Source of the DNA: Solitalea longa
GTDB taxonomy: Bacteria > Bacteroidota > Bacteroidia > Sphingobacteriales > Sphingobacteriaceae
Assembly (NCBI RefSeq): GCF_002920915.1
Contig: NZ_PQVF01000010.1
Span: forward strand, 1 to 64,000
DNA: 64,000 nt
Direction: 5' to 3'
Each line of letters begins with the position of its first letter. Position 1 is the first letter of the stretch. Of the stretch, positions 35,153-43,820 are shown piece by piece. The position numbers and the translations under genes are program-made. Under the pieces are notes generated by a model. The model was not told the origin of the DNA. It made no database searches and saw only the letters and a program-made list of their open reading frames with translations.

Positions 35153-38047
35153 TTAAAAAGGTATCTCAATTAATACAGTTGTTCCATTTTGATTTTTAAA
35201 CTTGATTTTTCCACCAAGAGTGATAATGCGTTGCTGCATATTATGCAGACCATTTCCATCTTTTGATTCAGTATTGTTAAAACCAATGCCATTGTCCTGA
35301 ATGCTAATTAGCAACATATTGCCAATTATATTTATAGTTAGCCGTACGTCTGGCGATTCAGAATGTTTTAAAACATTGTGCAGGGCCTCTTTTATGGTTA
35401 AATAAATATGTCTTCTTTTTTCGCCGTTTAAGATTACCTGGGGCACTCTTTCCGGTAGTATCGATTTAAAAGTAATAGGGCTGTTAGCAAACAGTTCCTC
35501 GGCTCTTCTGTGAATATAGCCCAGCAGATTTTCCAAAGAATCATTTTCACTACTTAAACTCCAGATCACCTCCCGCATTTTTTGTGATAATTGGCTAACA
35601 TTGCTATGAATATTTTGAAGATCGGTAGCAACCACTTCTTCTTTTTCATGTTTGCGTTTTGCCATTTCGGCCATGATTCTAATGCCCGATAAACTAGCCC
35701 CTAGCTCATCATGAATATCAGCGCTAATCCGCTGTCGTTCCTGCTGAATGGCCAATTCTTTTTCGAAAAATAATTTTTGTTGTTTTAGTCTATTTAGGAA
35801 ATATCTTCTTACTAAAAAGAGAATTATTAAGAGGGTCGATCCAATTTCAAGAATTAAATAGGGTGTTTTAAGCCACCATGGCTTTTCTATTAAAAATGAA
35901 TACCGATTAACCGCACTTTCAAGATTCTCGGCCGTATTTACCGCCTTTGATTCCATTACATATTCCCCAGGCTTTAATGAAATAAAGCTGATGGGCTGAT
36001 CGATACTGGAGGTATATTGCCAACTGCTGTCGTTAGCACCAATTAATCGATAACCTATATGGATTGATTGGGAATTACTATAAGCGGATGTTTGATAATA
36101 AAAGCGAATATTCGACTGAGTATAATGAAAATACAGCGAGTCAGTAGTTACTGTGTCTGATCCATTAACAATAGCATATTCCATTTTTATATTCGGATGA
36201 CTTTTTCTTTGCTTGCTTTTGGGCAGTTCAAATATCCCCTCTGTTGTCGTCATCCAAATATTCCCTTTAACCTCATCAATATCCAATACATTGCCCGGAC
36301 TAATATCTGGTAAAGAATAAGAGGCAACTATGCTTTCTTTTTCAGGATCGAAAACCTGGATACCATTAGAGCTGAGAAGACATATTTTATCATTTACTTG
36401 TTTTAAGTGAAGAATTGGTCCAGAGAAGATAAGGTTATTGTTTTTTATTGGGCGAATACCAGCGTTATTGTAAATAAGAAGTCCTTGTGCGAATGTTCCA
36501 ATAAATATCTTGTCGGGATAAGACAAAAATGTATTAGAATTAATCTGCGTATTCTTAAAGGTTAATTTTTTTAGCTGATTGTTGTCGTATTCAAAAACAC
36601 CGTCTTTAAAAGAACATAGTATTTTATGATTAAAGGAAGCATAGCTTACTGCCTTGCAGCGTTTAAATATCAATGAGTAAAACCCATCTGAGAACTCAAT
36701 GGGTTTAATATTCGGTAGCTTTTTTTGTAAAATAGAACACTGATATTTATCCTGTCGATGAAGGATATCGGGAGTGGATACATTTAAAGATGTTGCCGTG
36801 GCTAGTAAAACAAAATCTTTACTAATAGCAAGGTCTTTGATCACGCCTAAAGCCGATAGCTGAGTTACTTTACAGTTATTTAAGTTGAACAAGAAAAGAC
36901 CAATAGAACTGCACACAAATACAGAAGAATTATCATACTGAAAAATATTTTCAACCGCACCCACTCCGCTGGCAAGAGGCACTTTTGTGGTAATATGTTT
37001 AGTTAAATCCTTTACAAAGAAATCTCCGCGATGCGTTCCTATAAGTGTTTTGTTCGAAACGTTAAAAATGGTTCTTACAAAATCTCCTTTTTCCAGTGCT
37101 ATTTTAGGGTCAATTTTTTTGAATTCATTAGCGTACTTAACTAAAAGACCTTCCTTTAAGCTACTAAACCATTGATTACCCTCATGGTCTGTAACCAGGT
37201 CTGTTAGGTTATAACCATCTATTTTAAGCTCCCTATTAAGCGTTCGACTTGACTTTTTAGAATTAAGCCACTGCTCGCCATTTCTGAAGCTTATGGTATT
37301 AATGAAATCATTTGCTTTTGTGGTGTCGATAAGCCTTAGCTTATTTCCTAAAAGCTTATATCGTAAGCAAATGGCTTTTGGGTTGATAAAAGCAAAAATA
37401 GTGTCGTTTGAGCTATCAGGATTAAATGTTACCAGATCAAATTTATCCCTGTTGAAGTTAAAGCAATAATTCAGTCGAGTAAGTTTATTGCCACCTTCAT
37501 ACAGATAGCAATACTGCCCTCCTGCAATTAGGATTTTATTGCCGACTTTGGTTATTGATCCAAACTTATTTGGACAAAGGAGGTATTTGGCTTTTTTCTT
37601 CTTAATGTCATAGGCAAAAAGACCTCTGTTTGATGTGGCAAGCAACAGGTCTTTCCAGATGATCATTCGGGGAAATGAAGTTTCTTTAGTATAATCAAAT
37701 TGCCAAAGCAGGTTCATTTTCCCCTTTTCTATATAGAATATCTGCCCATTGAAATTGTGACACCAAATTCTTCCTTCACTGTCTTCAGTGAGATCGCTGA
37801 CTGCTAATGCTGTTTGCTGATTATTGGAGTAATGCGTAAATGATTTTCCGTTAAAAGAACTTAATCCATAGTCATGTCCGATCCATAACAAACCTTGCTT
37901 GTCAACAAGTAAGTCATAAACTTCATTGGTGGGCAATCCTTTAATTTTACGCAATTCAATTGCCTGTGCATTCGAAGCAAAGGCAATACAACCCAGTAAA
38001 AGAGTAAGAATGAAAAATAAAGCCTTTCGACAATTAAAATTGGTCAT
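35153..38047 (-). CDS. Propeller-type sensor histidine kinase
   Basis: A 964-residue membrane sensor of the class with periplasmic two-component-regulator propellers. Order: signal peptide (about 1-28), a long beta-propeller region (about 30-620; repeats such as GLLWIGHDYGLSSFNG), a Y_Y_Y domain (about 640-730), one transmembrane helix (about 742-762), a HisKA_3 dimerisation domain with ISADIHDELG (phospho-acceptor His779) and a HATPase domain with DNGIGFNN and GLHNMQQRI. Unlike hybrid kinases of Bacteroides polysaccharide loci it has no fused receiver; its partner is the separate NarL-type regulator. Such sensors can detect glycans or envelope signals, but no SusCD pair is nearby and the ligand is unknown. 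Confidence 0.92.
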   Translation of the reverse strand: MTNFNCRKALFFILTLLLGCIAFASNAQAIELRKIKGLPTNEVYDLLVDKQGLLWIGHDYGLSSFNGKSFTHYSNNQQTALAVSDLTEDSEGRIWCHNFNGQIFYIEKGKMNLLWQFDYTKETSFPRMIIWKDLLLATSNRGLFAYDIKKKKAKYLLCPNKFGSITKVGNKILIAGGQYCYLYEGGNKLTRLNYCFNFNRDKFDLVTFNPDSSNDTIFAFINPKAICLRYKLLGNKLRLIDTTKANDFINTISFRNGEQWLNSKKSSRTLNRELKIDGYNLTDLVTDHEGNQWFSSLKEGLLVKYANEFKKIDPKIALEKGDFVRTIFNVSNKTLIGTHRGDFFVKDLTKHITTKVPLASGVGAVENIFQYDNSSVFVCSSIGLFLFNLNNCKVTQLSALGVIKDLAISKDFVLLATATSLNVSTPDILHRQDKYQCSILQKKLPNIKPIEFSDGFYSLIFKRCKAVSYASFNHKILCSFKDGVFEYDNNQLKKLTFKNTQINSNTFLSYPDKIFIGTFAQGLLIYNNAGIRPIKNNNLIFSGPILHLKQVNDKICLLSSNGIQVFDPEKESIVASYSLPDISPGNVLDIDEVKGNIWMTTTEGIFELPKSKQRKSHPNIKMEYAIVNGSDTVTTDSLYFHYTQSNIRFYYQTSAYSNSQSIHIGYRLIGANDSSWQYTSSIDQPISFISLKPGEYVMESKAVNTAENLESAVNRYSFLIEKPWWLKTPYLILEIGSTLLIILFLVRRYFLNRLKQQKLFFEKELAIQQERQRISADIHDELGASLSGIRIMAEMAKRKHEKEEVVATDLQNIHSNVSQLSQKMREVIWSLSSENDSLENLLGYIHRRAEELFANSPITFKSILPERVPQVILNGEKRRHIYLTIKEALHNVLKHSESPDVRLTINIIGNMLLISIQDNGIGFNNTESKDGNGLHNMQQRIITLGGKIKFKNQNGTTVLIEIPF

Positions 38048-38155
38048 TTAATAGCAACTAGGGGAGCGCAAATGGATAGATGTGCAATTAACTACATTTT
38101 ATTTAAAGAATGAATTGAAATTAGATAGAGATGGAAATTTTAGCTTAAATGTAAA

Positions 38156-38198
38156 ATATAAAAGCCCATGCAAATTTAGGCTGCATGGGCTTTTATAT
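38156..38198 (-). terminator. Strong terminator after the ABC exporter gene
   Basis: A perfect 17-bp stem (ATATAAAAGCCCATGCA and complement) with a nine-base loop. It lies just after the stop of the minus-strand ABC gene and shields the start region of the kinase operon. Confidence 0.85.
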
Positions 38199-38211
38199 TT
38201 AATATCAATGG

Positions 38212-39966
38212 TTAATCTAGCACTTCTTCCCGTTCTCCTATTTGCTGTCTCCACATGGCGTAATAAAGACCTTTTTGCTCTAGTAATTCATGGTGTTGCC
38301 CCGCCTCTATGATCTTTCCTTTCTCTAAGACAAAGATTCTATCGGCATGCATAATGGTGCTTAAGCGGTGGGCAATAAGTATGGTAATATGTTCAGCCCT
38401 GTTAGATACTTCGCGAATTGTTTTGCCTATTTCTTCCTCGGTTAATGAATCCAGAGAAGAAGTGGCCTCGTCGAATACCAATAGATCAGGCCGACGTAAT
38501 AGCGCCCTGGCTATTGATAAGCGTTGCTTTTCGCCTCCTGAAACTTTTACACCCCCTTCTCCAATTAAGGTGTCTAAACCCTTGTCGGCACGGGCAAGCA
38601 GCGTATGACAGGCTGCTTTCTGTAAAACGTCCATACATTCTTCGTCCGTGGCATGTGGGCGAACGAATTTCAGGTTCTCACGAATTGTTCCGGCGAAAAG
38701 TTGTGTTTCTTGAGTTACAAACCCAATCCGTTCACGTAACTCGTCTAAATCAATCTTGCTGCTATCTGTGTTATTGTATAAAATCCTTCCTTCCAGCGGT
38801 TGATATAAACCTACAAGCAGTTTTACCAGGGTTGATTTTCCGGCGCCCGATGGTCCTACAAAAGCAATGGTGTCGCCTTGCTCAACATCAAATGATATAT
38901 CAGATATGGCGTTTCTGTTTGCGGATTGATGCTTGAAGGTTACTTCATTAAAATCAAGTTTTTGGATCTTTGCAAGATGAACAGGATGAGAAGGCTTTAC
39001 ATCTTTTTTGGTATTCAGAATTTCTTCAAAATTACCTAATGAAACTTCTGCTTCACGATAAATATTAATGATATTTCCTAGTTCTTGTAATGGTCCAAAA
39101 ATGAAAAACGAATAGAACATTAAAGAGAAAAACTGCCCAATAGTAATTTGCTCTCTGAAGATTAAGTACATCATAAGAAAAATAATAGATGTACGGAGTA
39201 AATTTACTGTTGTACCTTGTATAAAGCTTAAGCTTCTTATGTATTTAACTTTTTTAAGTTCGAGGCCTAAAATTTTAACGGTTGTTCCGTTTAAGCGTTC
39301 AATTTCCTGATTGGCCAACCCAAGTGATTTAATCAATTCAATGTTCCTCAGCGATTCTGTCGTTGATCCCGCCAATGCTGTTGTTTCAGAAACAATTGTT
39401 TTTTGCATTTTTTTGATGCGTTTACTCAGCACTGAGCTCAAAAAACCCAGGATAGGTATAACCAATATGAACATTGGTGCAATAATCCAATGAACTTTAA
39501 TGGCATAAACGGTTACGAAGATGATCCCGATGATTGAGGTAAACAGCACATTTATAAAGGTGGTTATCAGCTTTTCTACATCAGTTCGTACTTTTTGTAA
39601 TTTTCCTAAAGTTTCACCACTACGCTGATCTTCAAATACCTGGTAAGGAAGCTCCAAAGAATGGGCTAATCCGTCACTATACATTTTTGCGCCCATTTTT
39701 TGGATGATCACATTAGCAAAATAGTCTTGAAAGTTTTTAGCCACCCGCGATACAAAGGCAACTCCTACTATTGCCAATAAGAAGAAGCCAACACTATTCA
39801 AAAATTGAGAGGTATTCCATTCTTTAAAATGAGGAACTGATTCATCAAGAAGCCTACCAAAAAAGTAGGGATCGAGCATTGAAAAGCCCTGGTTAATAGC
39901 AGCCAGCAATAAAGCCAGCAATAAAAGGCTTTTATAATTTTTAAGATAAGAGAAAAGTATCTTCAT
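38212..39966 (-). CDS. ABC exporter, fused permease and ATPase
   Basis: A half-transporter of 584 residues, expected to dimerise in the inner membrane. The first 310 residues hold six predicted helices. The ATPase domain has Walker A GPSGAGKST, Q-loop GFVTQETQLF, signature VSGGEKQRL, Walker B LLVFDEATSSLD and LIAHRLSTI. It is of the multidrug/lipid exporter type. A TACCTTTG (-7) lies on the minus strand at 40053-40060. It is not obviously linked to a pathway; the neighbouring AraC regulator gene is upstream on the same strand, 140 bases away. Confidence 0.88.
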   Translation of the reverse strand: MKILFSYLKNYKSLLLLALLLAAINQGFSMLDPYFFGRLLDESVPHFKEWNTSQFLNSVGFFLLAIVGVAFVSRVAKNFQDYFANVIIQKMGAKMYSDGLAHSLELPYQVFEDQRSGETLGKLQKVRTDVEKLITTFINVLFTSIIGIIFVTVYAIKVHWIIAPMFILVIPILGFLSSVLSKRIKKMQKTIVSETTALAGSTTESLRNIELIKSLGLANQEIERLNGTTVKILGLELKKVKYIRSLSFIQGTTVNLLRTSIIFLMMYLIFREQITIGQFFSLMFYSFFIFGPLQELGNIINIYREAEVSLGNFEEILNTKKDVKPSHPVHLAKIQKLDFNEVTFKHQSANRNAISDISFDVEQGDTIAFVGPSGAGKSTLVKLLVGLYQPLEGRILYNNTDSSKIDLDELRERIGFVTQETQLFAGTIRENLKFVRPHATDEECMDVLQKAACHTLLARADKGLDTLIGEGGVKVSGGEKQRLSIARALLRRPDLLVFDEATSSLDSLTEEEIGKTIREVSNRAEHITILIAHRLSTIMHADRIFVLEKGKIIEAGQHHELLEQKGLYYAMWRQQIGEREEVLD

Positions 39967-40052
39967 GCAAATGGTTGATTATTCAAAACAAAACTTACAG
40001 CATAAAATATTATTTAGGCCAAAAATGTTTTGCTTTTTTTAATTTGGAGATA

Positions 40053-40060
40053 CAAAGGTA
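40053..40060 (-). promoter_or_regulatory. Possible -7 element for the ABC exporter gene
   Basis: The minus strand reads TACCTTTG (TAnnTTTG). No -33 box is seen at the right distance; the leader would be about 80 bases. Confidence 0.35.
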
Positions 40061-40106
40061 GAAAATTACGTGAAGTGACTGCCGTAAATATACTCAAATG
40101 GCAACC

Positions 40107-40982
40107 TTAGAGTTGTTGTTTTCTGAACTCATCGGGACTAACTCCGGTGTATTTTTTAAAGAAACGGCTAAAATAGGCATTGTCTTCAAAGTTCAAGTCC
40201 CAGGCAATTTCGCTGATGGTTTGGCCTGAGTTAACCAGCATTCGTTTGGCTTCTAACAGAATCCGATCCCGAATAATTTCTCCAGCTGATTTGCCTGTTG
40301 CGTTGGTTACTACGGAATTTAAATGATTAGGAGTGAGGAAAAGCAGTTCCGCATATTCTTTAGGCAATTTCTTCGATTTAAAGTGTACCTCGATCAATTT
40401 CTCAAAGTTTCGGAGTAATGTATAATTGTACTTGGTGGCCTCGGTTTGTTTTTCAGGTTGGCATGCTCTTGCCAACACCACTAACAGTTGTAATAACAAG
40501 GCCCGTAAGTAATCATTTTTAAAATCACCATCACTTTCGTGCTCTTGCTTTATATGTGCAAAAAGCGATAGAAGCGTTGGTTTAATTTCTTCCTTCGCCA
40601 TAATTGTTGCCCGTTGGGTCATGGAGTTGAAGAAAGGAAAATCGTTTAAAAAATAGGGGTTATAACAAACGGCAGTGAAAAAGCTTTCATCAAAATTGAT
40701 AAGGAAACCCTCAATGTCATGACTAAAACTCCAGGAATGAATTTGTCCTGGCGAAAGAAAAAACAATTGCCCTGCTTGCGCATCATAGGTTTTAAAATCT
40801 ACCGTGTATTTACCAGTACCCGATGAAATATACATTAACTGGTAAAAGCTATGCCGATGAGGCATTACCAAAGCTTTATGGTGCTGAAGAAAAGTGCTCA
40901 GGCTGCATGCCATAAAATCTTTAGTACAGTTCTCTATTCCAAAGAAATTACAAATGCTGTAGGTGGGAATTCTTGTCGACAC
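40107..40982 (-). CDS. AraC family transcriptional regulator
   Basis: A 291-residue activator-type protein. The N-terminal cupin-like ligand domain (about 30-150) has VMPHRHSFYQLMYISSGTGKYTVDF and LFFLSPGQIHSW. The C-terminal tandem helix-turn-helix (about 190-291) shows the AraC signature INSGQTISEIAWDLNFEDNAYFSRFFKKYTGVSP-like arrangement. It lies directly downstream of the sulfur cluster on the same strand, separated by a 95-base region rich in ACACTAATT motifs. Control of the sulfur genes is plausible but unproven; the ligand is unknown. Confidence 0.9.
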   Translation of the reverse strand: MSTRIPTYSICNFFGIENCTKDFMACSLSTFLQHHKALVMPHRHSFYQLMYISSGTGKYTVDFKTYDAQAGQLFFLSPGQIHSWSFSHDIEGFLINFDESFFTAVCYNPYFLNDFPFFNSMTQRATIMAKEEIKPTLLSLFAHIKQEHESDGDFKNDYLRALLLQLLVVLARACQPEKQTEATKYNYTLLRNFEKLIEVHFKSKKLPKEYAELLFLTPNHLNSVVTNATGKSAGEIIRDRILLEAKRMLVNSGQTISEIAWDLNFEDNAYFSRFFKKYTGVSPDEFRKQQL

Positions 40983-40998
40983 AGATCAAATTATTTAA

Positions 40999-41074
40999 AC
41001 ACGAATTAGGGCGAATGTACACTAATTACACTAATTGGGTTTAGTGTATTTTGTTCAATTCGAGAAATTAGTGT
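40999..41074. repeat. Cluster of ACACTAATT direct and inverted repeats
   Basis: ACACTAATT occurs in tandem at 41019-41027 and 41028-41036, a variant ACACGAATT at 40999-41007, and inverted copies at 41041-41047 (TTAGTGT) and 41066-41074 (AATTAGTGT). All lie in the gap between the second YeeE gene and the AraC gene. It may be an operator or an intergenic repeat. Confidence 0.7.
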
Positions 41075-41076
41075 TC

Positions 41077-41580
41077 CTAATGAGGAAGTTTATCTCTAAG
41101 CAATCCATACACCCATGTTCCGGCAATTGCGCTCAATAAAGTAACAGTTATTACAAAAAAGCCACTGCCTATTTGAGCAAACAAAGGTCCCGGACAAGCG
41201 CCGGTTAAAGCCCAACCTAACCCAAATAGTAATCCACCAATAATTTGTCCTTTATTAAAGGTTTTTGGATGAAAGATCACTTTTTCGCCACTAATGGTTC
41301 TTATGTTAAAACGTTTAATTAACCATACGGAAATAACACCTACTATAACCGCTGACCCAATTACACCATACATATGAAATGATTGTAAACGGAACATTTC
41401 CTGAATACGAAACCATGAAACAATTTCGGCCTTAATGAACACGATTCCGAATAATACCCCGATTACCAGGTACTTAAGATTAGCGCTGAAGCCTTCAAAT
41501 GTAGCTTGTTCGTTTGCCGCTTCGCATTCAACCGGATGTTCAATTGTAAATTCTTCTTGCTCTGAAATATTACTTATCAT
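41077..41580 (-). CDS. YeeE/YedE family protein, short half (DUF6691 type)
   Basis: A 167-residue membrane protein with four predicted helices. It carries GLGWALTGACPGPLFAQIGSG, the conserved Cys-containing turn of the YeeE/YedE (thiosulfate/sulfur transport) family; the first 30 residues are a hydrophilic extension. It lies one base after the stop of the other YeeE half, so the pair probably forms one heteromeric transporter equivalent to the single-chain bacterial YeeE. Transport of thiosulfate or sulfide-derived sulfur across the inner membrane is inferred from the family. It is the last gene of the sulfur cluster. Confidence 0.88.
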   Translation of the reverse strand: MISNISEQEEFTIEHPVECEAANEQATFEGFSANLKYLVIGVLFGIVFIKAEIVSWFRIQEMFRLQSFHMYGVIGSAVIVGVISVWLIKRFNIRTISGEKVIFHPKTFNKGQIIGGLLFGLGWALTGACPGPLFAQIGSGFFVITVTLLSAIAGTWVYGLLRDKLPH

Positions 41581-41581
41581 G

Positions 41582-42157
41582 TTAAAACAAATTGAAGATT
41601 TGCGGTAAAATCAACCAGGTCATTATAAAACCACCAAGCATAAATGCAATTGTAGCTACTAATGAAGGCCATTGAAGATTTGACAAGCCCATAATGGAAT
41701 GGCCTGAAGTACATCCGCCGGCATATCGGGTTCCGAATCCAACTAAAAAACCTCCAAGTACAAAAAAGAAAAGACCTTTTAAGCTAAACAGGTTTTCGAA
41801 ACTGAAAATATCAATTGGTAAAAGATGACTGAAATCTTTTACTCCGAGTTGCTGTAAATCAGCAACCGTTTGCGGATTTAGTTGAACAGGATTTGGGTTA
41901 GCCAAAAGAATACTGGCGATGAATCCGCCTATAGCAATGCCTGCAACAAAGAATAAGTTCCACACTTCCTTTTTCCAGTTATAGGTAAAAAAAGGAATTT
42001 TTGAAGGAAAACAGGCGGCACAGATGTGTCTTAATGAAGAACTTATGCCGAATGATTTGTTGCCAACCAACAGCAAAGCAGGAACAGTTAATCCAATTAA
42101 TGGTCCGGCCAAATACCATGGCCAAGGCTGCTTGATGAAGTTTAAAACGGAGTCCAT
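41582..42157 (-). CDS. YeeE/YedE family transporter half
   Basis: A 191-residue membrane protein with about five helices and the signature GTRYAGGCTSGHSIMGLS, whose Cys corresponds to the sulfur-relay cysteine of the YeeE family. It is followed after one base by the second half with the ACPGP motif, giving the two Cys motifs of a full transporter in separate chains. The gene lies about 150 bases after the MBL-rhodanese gene, across a 16-bp hairpin. Confidence 0.9.
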   Translation of the reverse strand: MDSVLNFIKQPWPWYLAGPLIGLTVPALLLVGNKSFGISSSLRHICAACFPSKIPFFTYNWKKEVWNLFFVAGIAIGGFIASILLANPNPVQLNPQTVADLQQLGVKDFSHLLPIDIFSFENLFSLKGLFFFVLGGFLVGFGTRYAGGCTSGHSIMGLSNLQWPSLVATIAFMLGGFIMTWLILPQIFNLF

Positions 42158-42241
42158 TAAAAATTAGTTTATTTCTTGCTAAAACTACAAAAAACAAAGT
42201 TTTGAAGTGTATGAAATGGAGCAGGATGGGCTAAATACTAA

Positions 42242-42297
42242 TTTTACGAATTGATCGAATTGCACAAACATTCATGGAAAACGATCAATTCGTAAAA
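42242..42297 (-). promoter_or_regulatory. Perfect 16-bp inverted repeat within the sulfur cluster
   Basis: TTTTACGAATTGATCG (42242-42257) and its exact complement (42282-42297) flank a 24-base loop between the MBL-rhodanese stop and the first YeeE gene. There is no U tract on the minus strand, so it may be an mRNA processing or stabilising element or a protein site. Confidence 0.55.
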
Positions 42298-42309
42298 ATT
42301 GGTGATTAT

Positions 42310-43719
42310 CTATTTCTGAAGCTTGCTTTGGCAAACAAAATCAGTTTTTGGAATTTCAGTTTTTGCAAGAGCAGCAAAACCACCTGCCACTTCAGTAAAG
42401 TTGTTAAATCCACGTGCTTTTAAGATCGAAGCCGTGATCATTGAACGATAACCACCAGCACAGTGAATATAATAATGCGTTTTATGATTCAATGTAGGCA
42501 TCCATTCATTAATTAAATCAAGTGGTTTATTATAAGCCTCTTCAACGTGCTCGGCGCGGTATTCACTTTCTTTACGCACATCAAAAACAACCGTTTCATC
42601 CTTTTTAAAACGATGAGTGAATTCTTCCGCAGAAATGCTATCAATGGTTTCTATGTCTTTACCTGCGTTTTTCCAAGCCTCAAAGCCACCAGCCAGATGA
42701 CCCATAGTACTATCATACCCCACACGAGCCAAACGTGTTACCGCTTCCTCTTCCCGTCCAATATCAGTGATTAATAAAATTGGGTGTTTAAGGTCGGTTA
42801 TTAGCGCACCAACCCATGCCGCAAATTGACCATCTAAGCCTATATTTATAGAGTTTGGAATAAAACCCTGTGCAAATTCAACAGGTTTACGTGTGTCCAA
42901 AATAAGGGCATCTTCGCCTTCTGCCGCGGCCTCAAACTCTTCGGGAGAAAATGCTTTGGCTCCCTGGCTTAAAACTTCATCAATGCTTTCATAACCTTTT
43001 TTATTTAAAAGGGCATTTTTAGGAAAATATTGAGGAGGAGGAGCAATGCCATCCAAAACTTCTTTAATGAACTGCTCTTTGCTAATGGTTCTTAAAGCAT
43101 AGTTCACTTCCTTTTGATGGCCAAGAGTGTCCCAGGTTTCTTTACTCATGTTTTTGCCGCATGCCGAACCGGCACCATGCGCTGGGTAGATGATCAGGTC
43201 ATCAGGCAAAGACATTACTTTATTTCTCAACGAATCATAAAGTAATCCTGCTAAATCTTCGCTAGTTAAGTCAGATTTCACTGCCAAGTCAGGACGGCCA
43301 ACATCACCTATAAATAAGGTGTCACCGCTGAACAAGCAATGGTATTTTCCTGTTTCATCGATAAGTAAAAAGCAACTTGATTCTAAAGTATGGCCAGGAG
43401 TGTGTAATACTCGAATGGTTACATCTCCAATTTTGAACTCTTCGCCGTCTTTTGCGATGTGTGATTCAAAACCAGTTTCAGCAGTTGGTCCATACACAAT
43501 GGTAGCTCCGGTTTTTTTTGCCAGATCAACGTGACCCGATACAAAGTCGGCATGGAAATGCGTTTCAAAAACGTATTTGATCGTTGCCCCTTCTTTTTCA
43601 GCCTTTGCAATATATGGTGCAACTTCTCTTAAAGGATCAATAATGGCTGCTTCGCCATTTGATTGTATATAATAAGCGCCCTGCGCTAAACATCCGGTAT
43701 ATATTTGTTCTACTTTCAT
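42310..43719 (-). CDS. Persulfide dioxygenase-like MBL protein with two rhodanese domains
   Basis: A 469-residue fusion of an ETHE1-like metallo-beta-lactamase domain and two rhodanese domains. The MBL part (about 1-245) has THFHADFVSGH (His54, His56, Asp58, His63) and VLHTPGHTLES, plus FSGDTLFIGDVGRPDL typical of persulfide dioxygenases. The first rhodanese domain (about 260-355) has ILLITDIGREEEA where the catalytic Cys should be and is therefore probably inactive. The second (about 370-460) keeps the active loop HCAGGYRS. The expected reaction is oxidation of glutathione- or other low-molecular-weight persulfide to sulfite with sulfur transfer. Its neighbours TauE, thioredoxin and YeeE fit this. 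Confidence 0.92.
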   Translation of the reverse strand: MKVEQIYTGCLAQGAYYIQSNGEAAIIDPLREVAPYIAKAEKEGATIKYVFETHFHADFVSGHVDLAKKTGATIVYGPTAETGFESHIAKDGEEFKIGDVTIRVLHTPGHTLESSCFLLIDETGKYHCLFSGDTLFIGDVGRPDLAVKSDLTSEDLAGLLYDSLRNKVMSLPDDLIIYPAHGAGSACGKNMSKETWDTLGHQKEVNYALRTISKEQFIKEVLDGIAPPPQYFPKNALLNKKGYESIDEVLSQGAKAFSPEEFEAAAEGEDALILDTRKPVEFAQGFIPNSINIGLDGQFAAWVGALITDLKHPILLITDIGREEEAVTRLARVGYDSTMGHLAGGFEAWKNAGKDIETIDSISAEEFTHRFKKDETVVFDVRKESEYRAEHVEEAYNKPLDLINEWMPTLNHKTHYYIHCAGGYRSMITASILKARGFNNFTEVAGGFAALAKTEIPKTDFVCQSKLQK

Positions 43720-43721
43720 GG

Positions 43722-43820
43722 TACCCCCTATCCCCCTAAAGGGAAAAATTTTTAATTGTTGTTGTTTTAATTGTTATAGCATTGTCCTAAAAGTCCCCTG
43801 AAGGGGATTTAGGGGTTAAG
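43722..43820. repeat. Bacteroidota-type CCCCTAAA intergenic repeat pair
   Basis: The region between the methyltransferase and MBL genes contains TCCCCTGAAGGGGATTTAGG (43794-43813) with its internal CCCCTgaAGGGG palindrome, and a related CCCCCTAAAGGG block (43732-43743) directly before the MBL start. The first copy is read through by the methyltransferase gene as its last residues. Confidence 0.65.

Noticed and set aside
38082-38312. 76-codon plus-strand ORF between the kinase and the ABC gene
   Set aside because: It runs through a perfect 17-bp terminator and then antisense into the ABC gene; its hydrophobic stretch is a by-product of the opposite frame.
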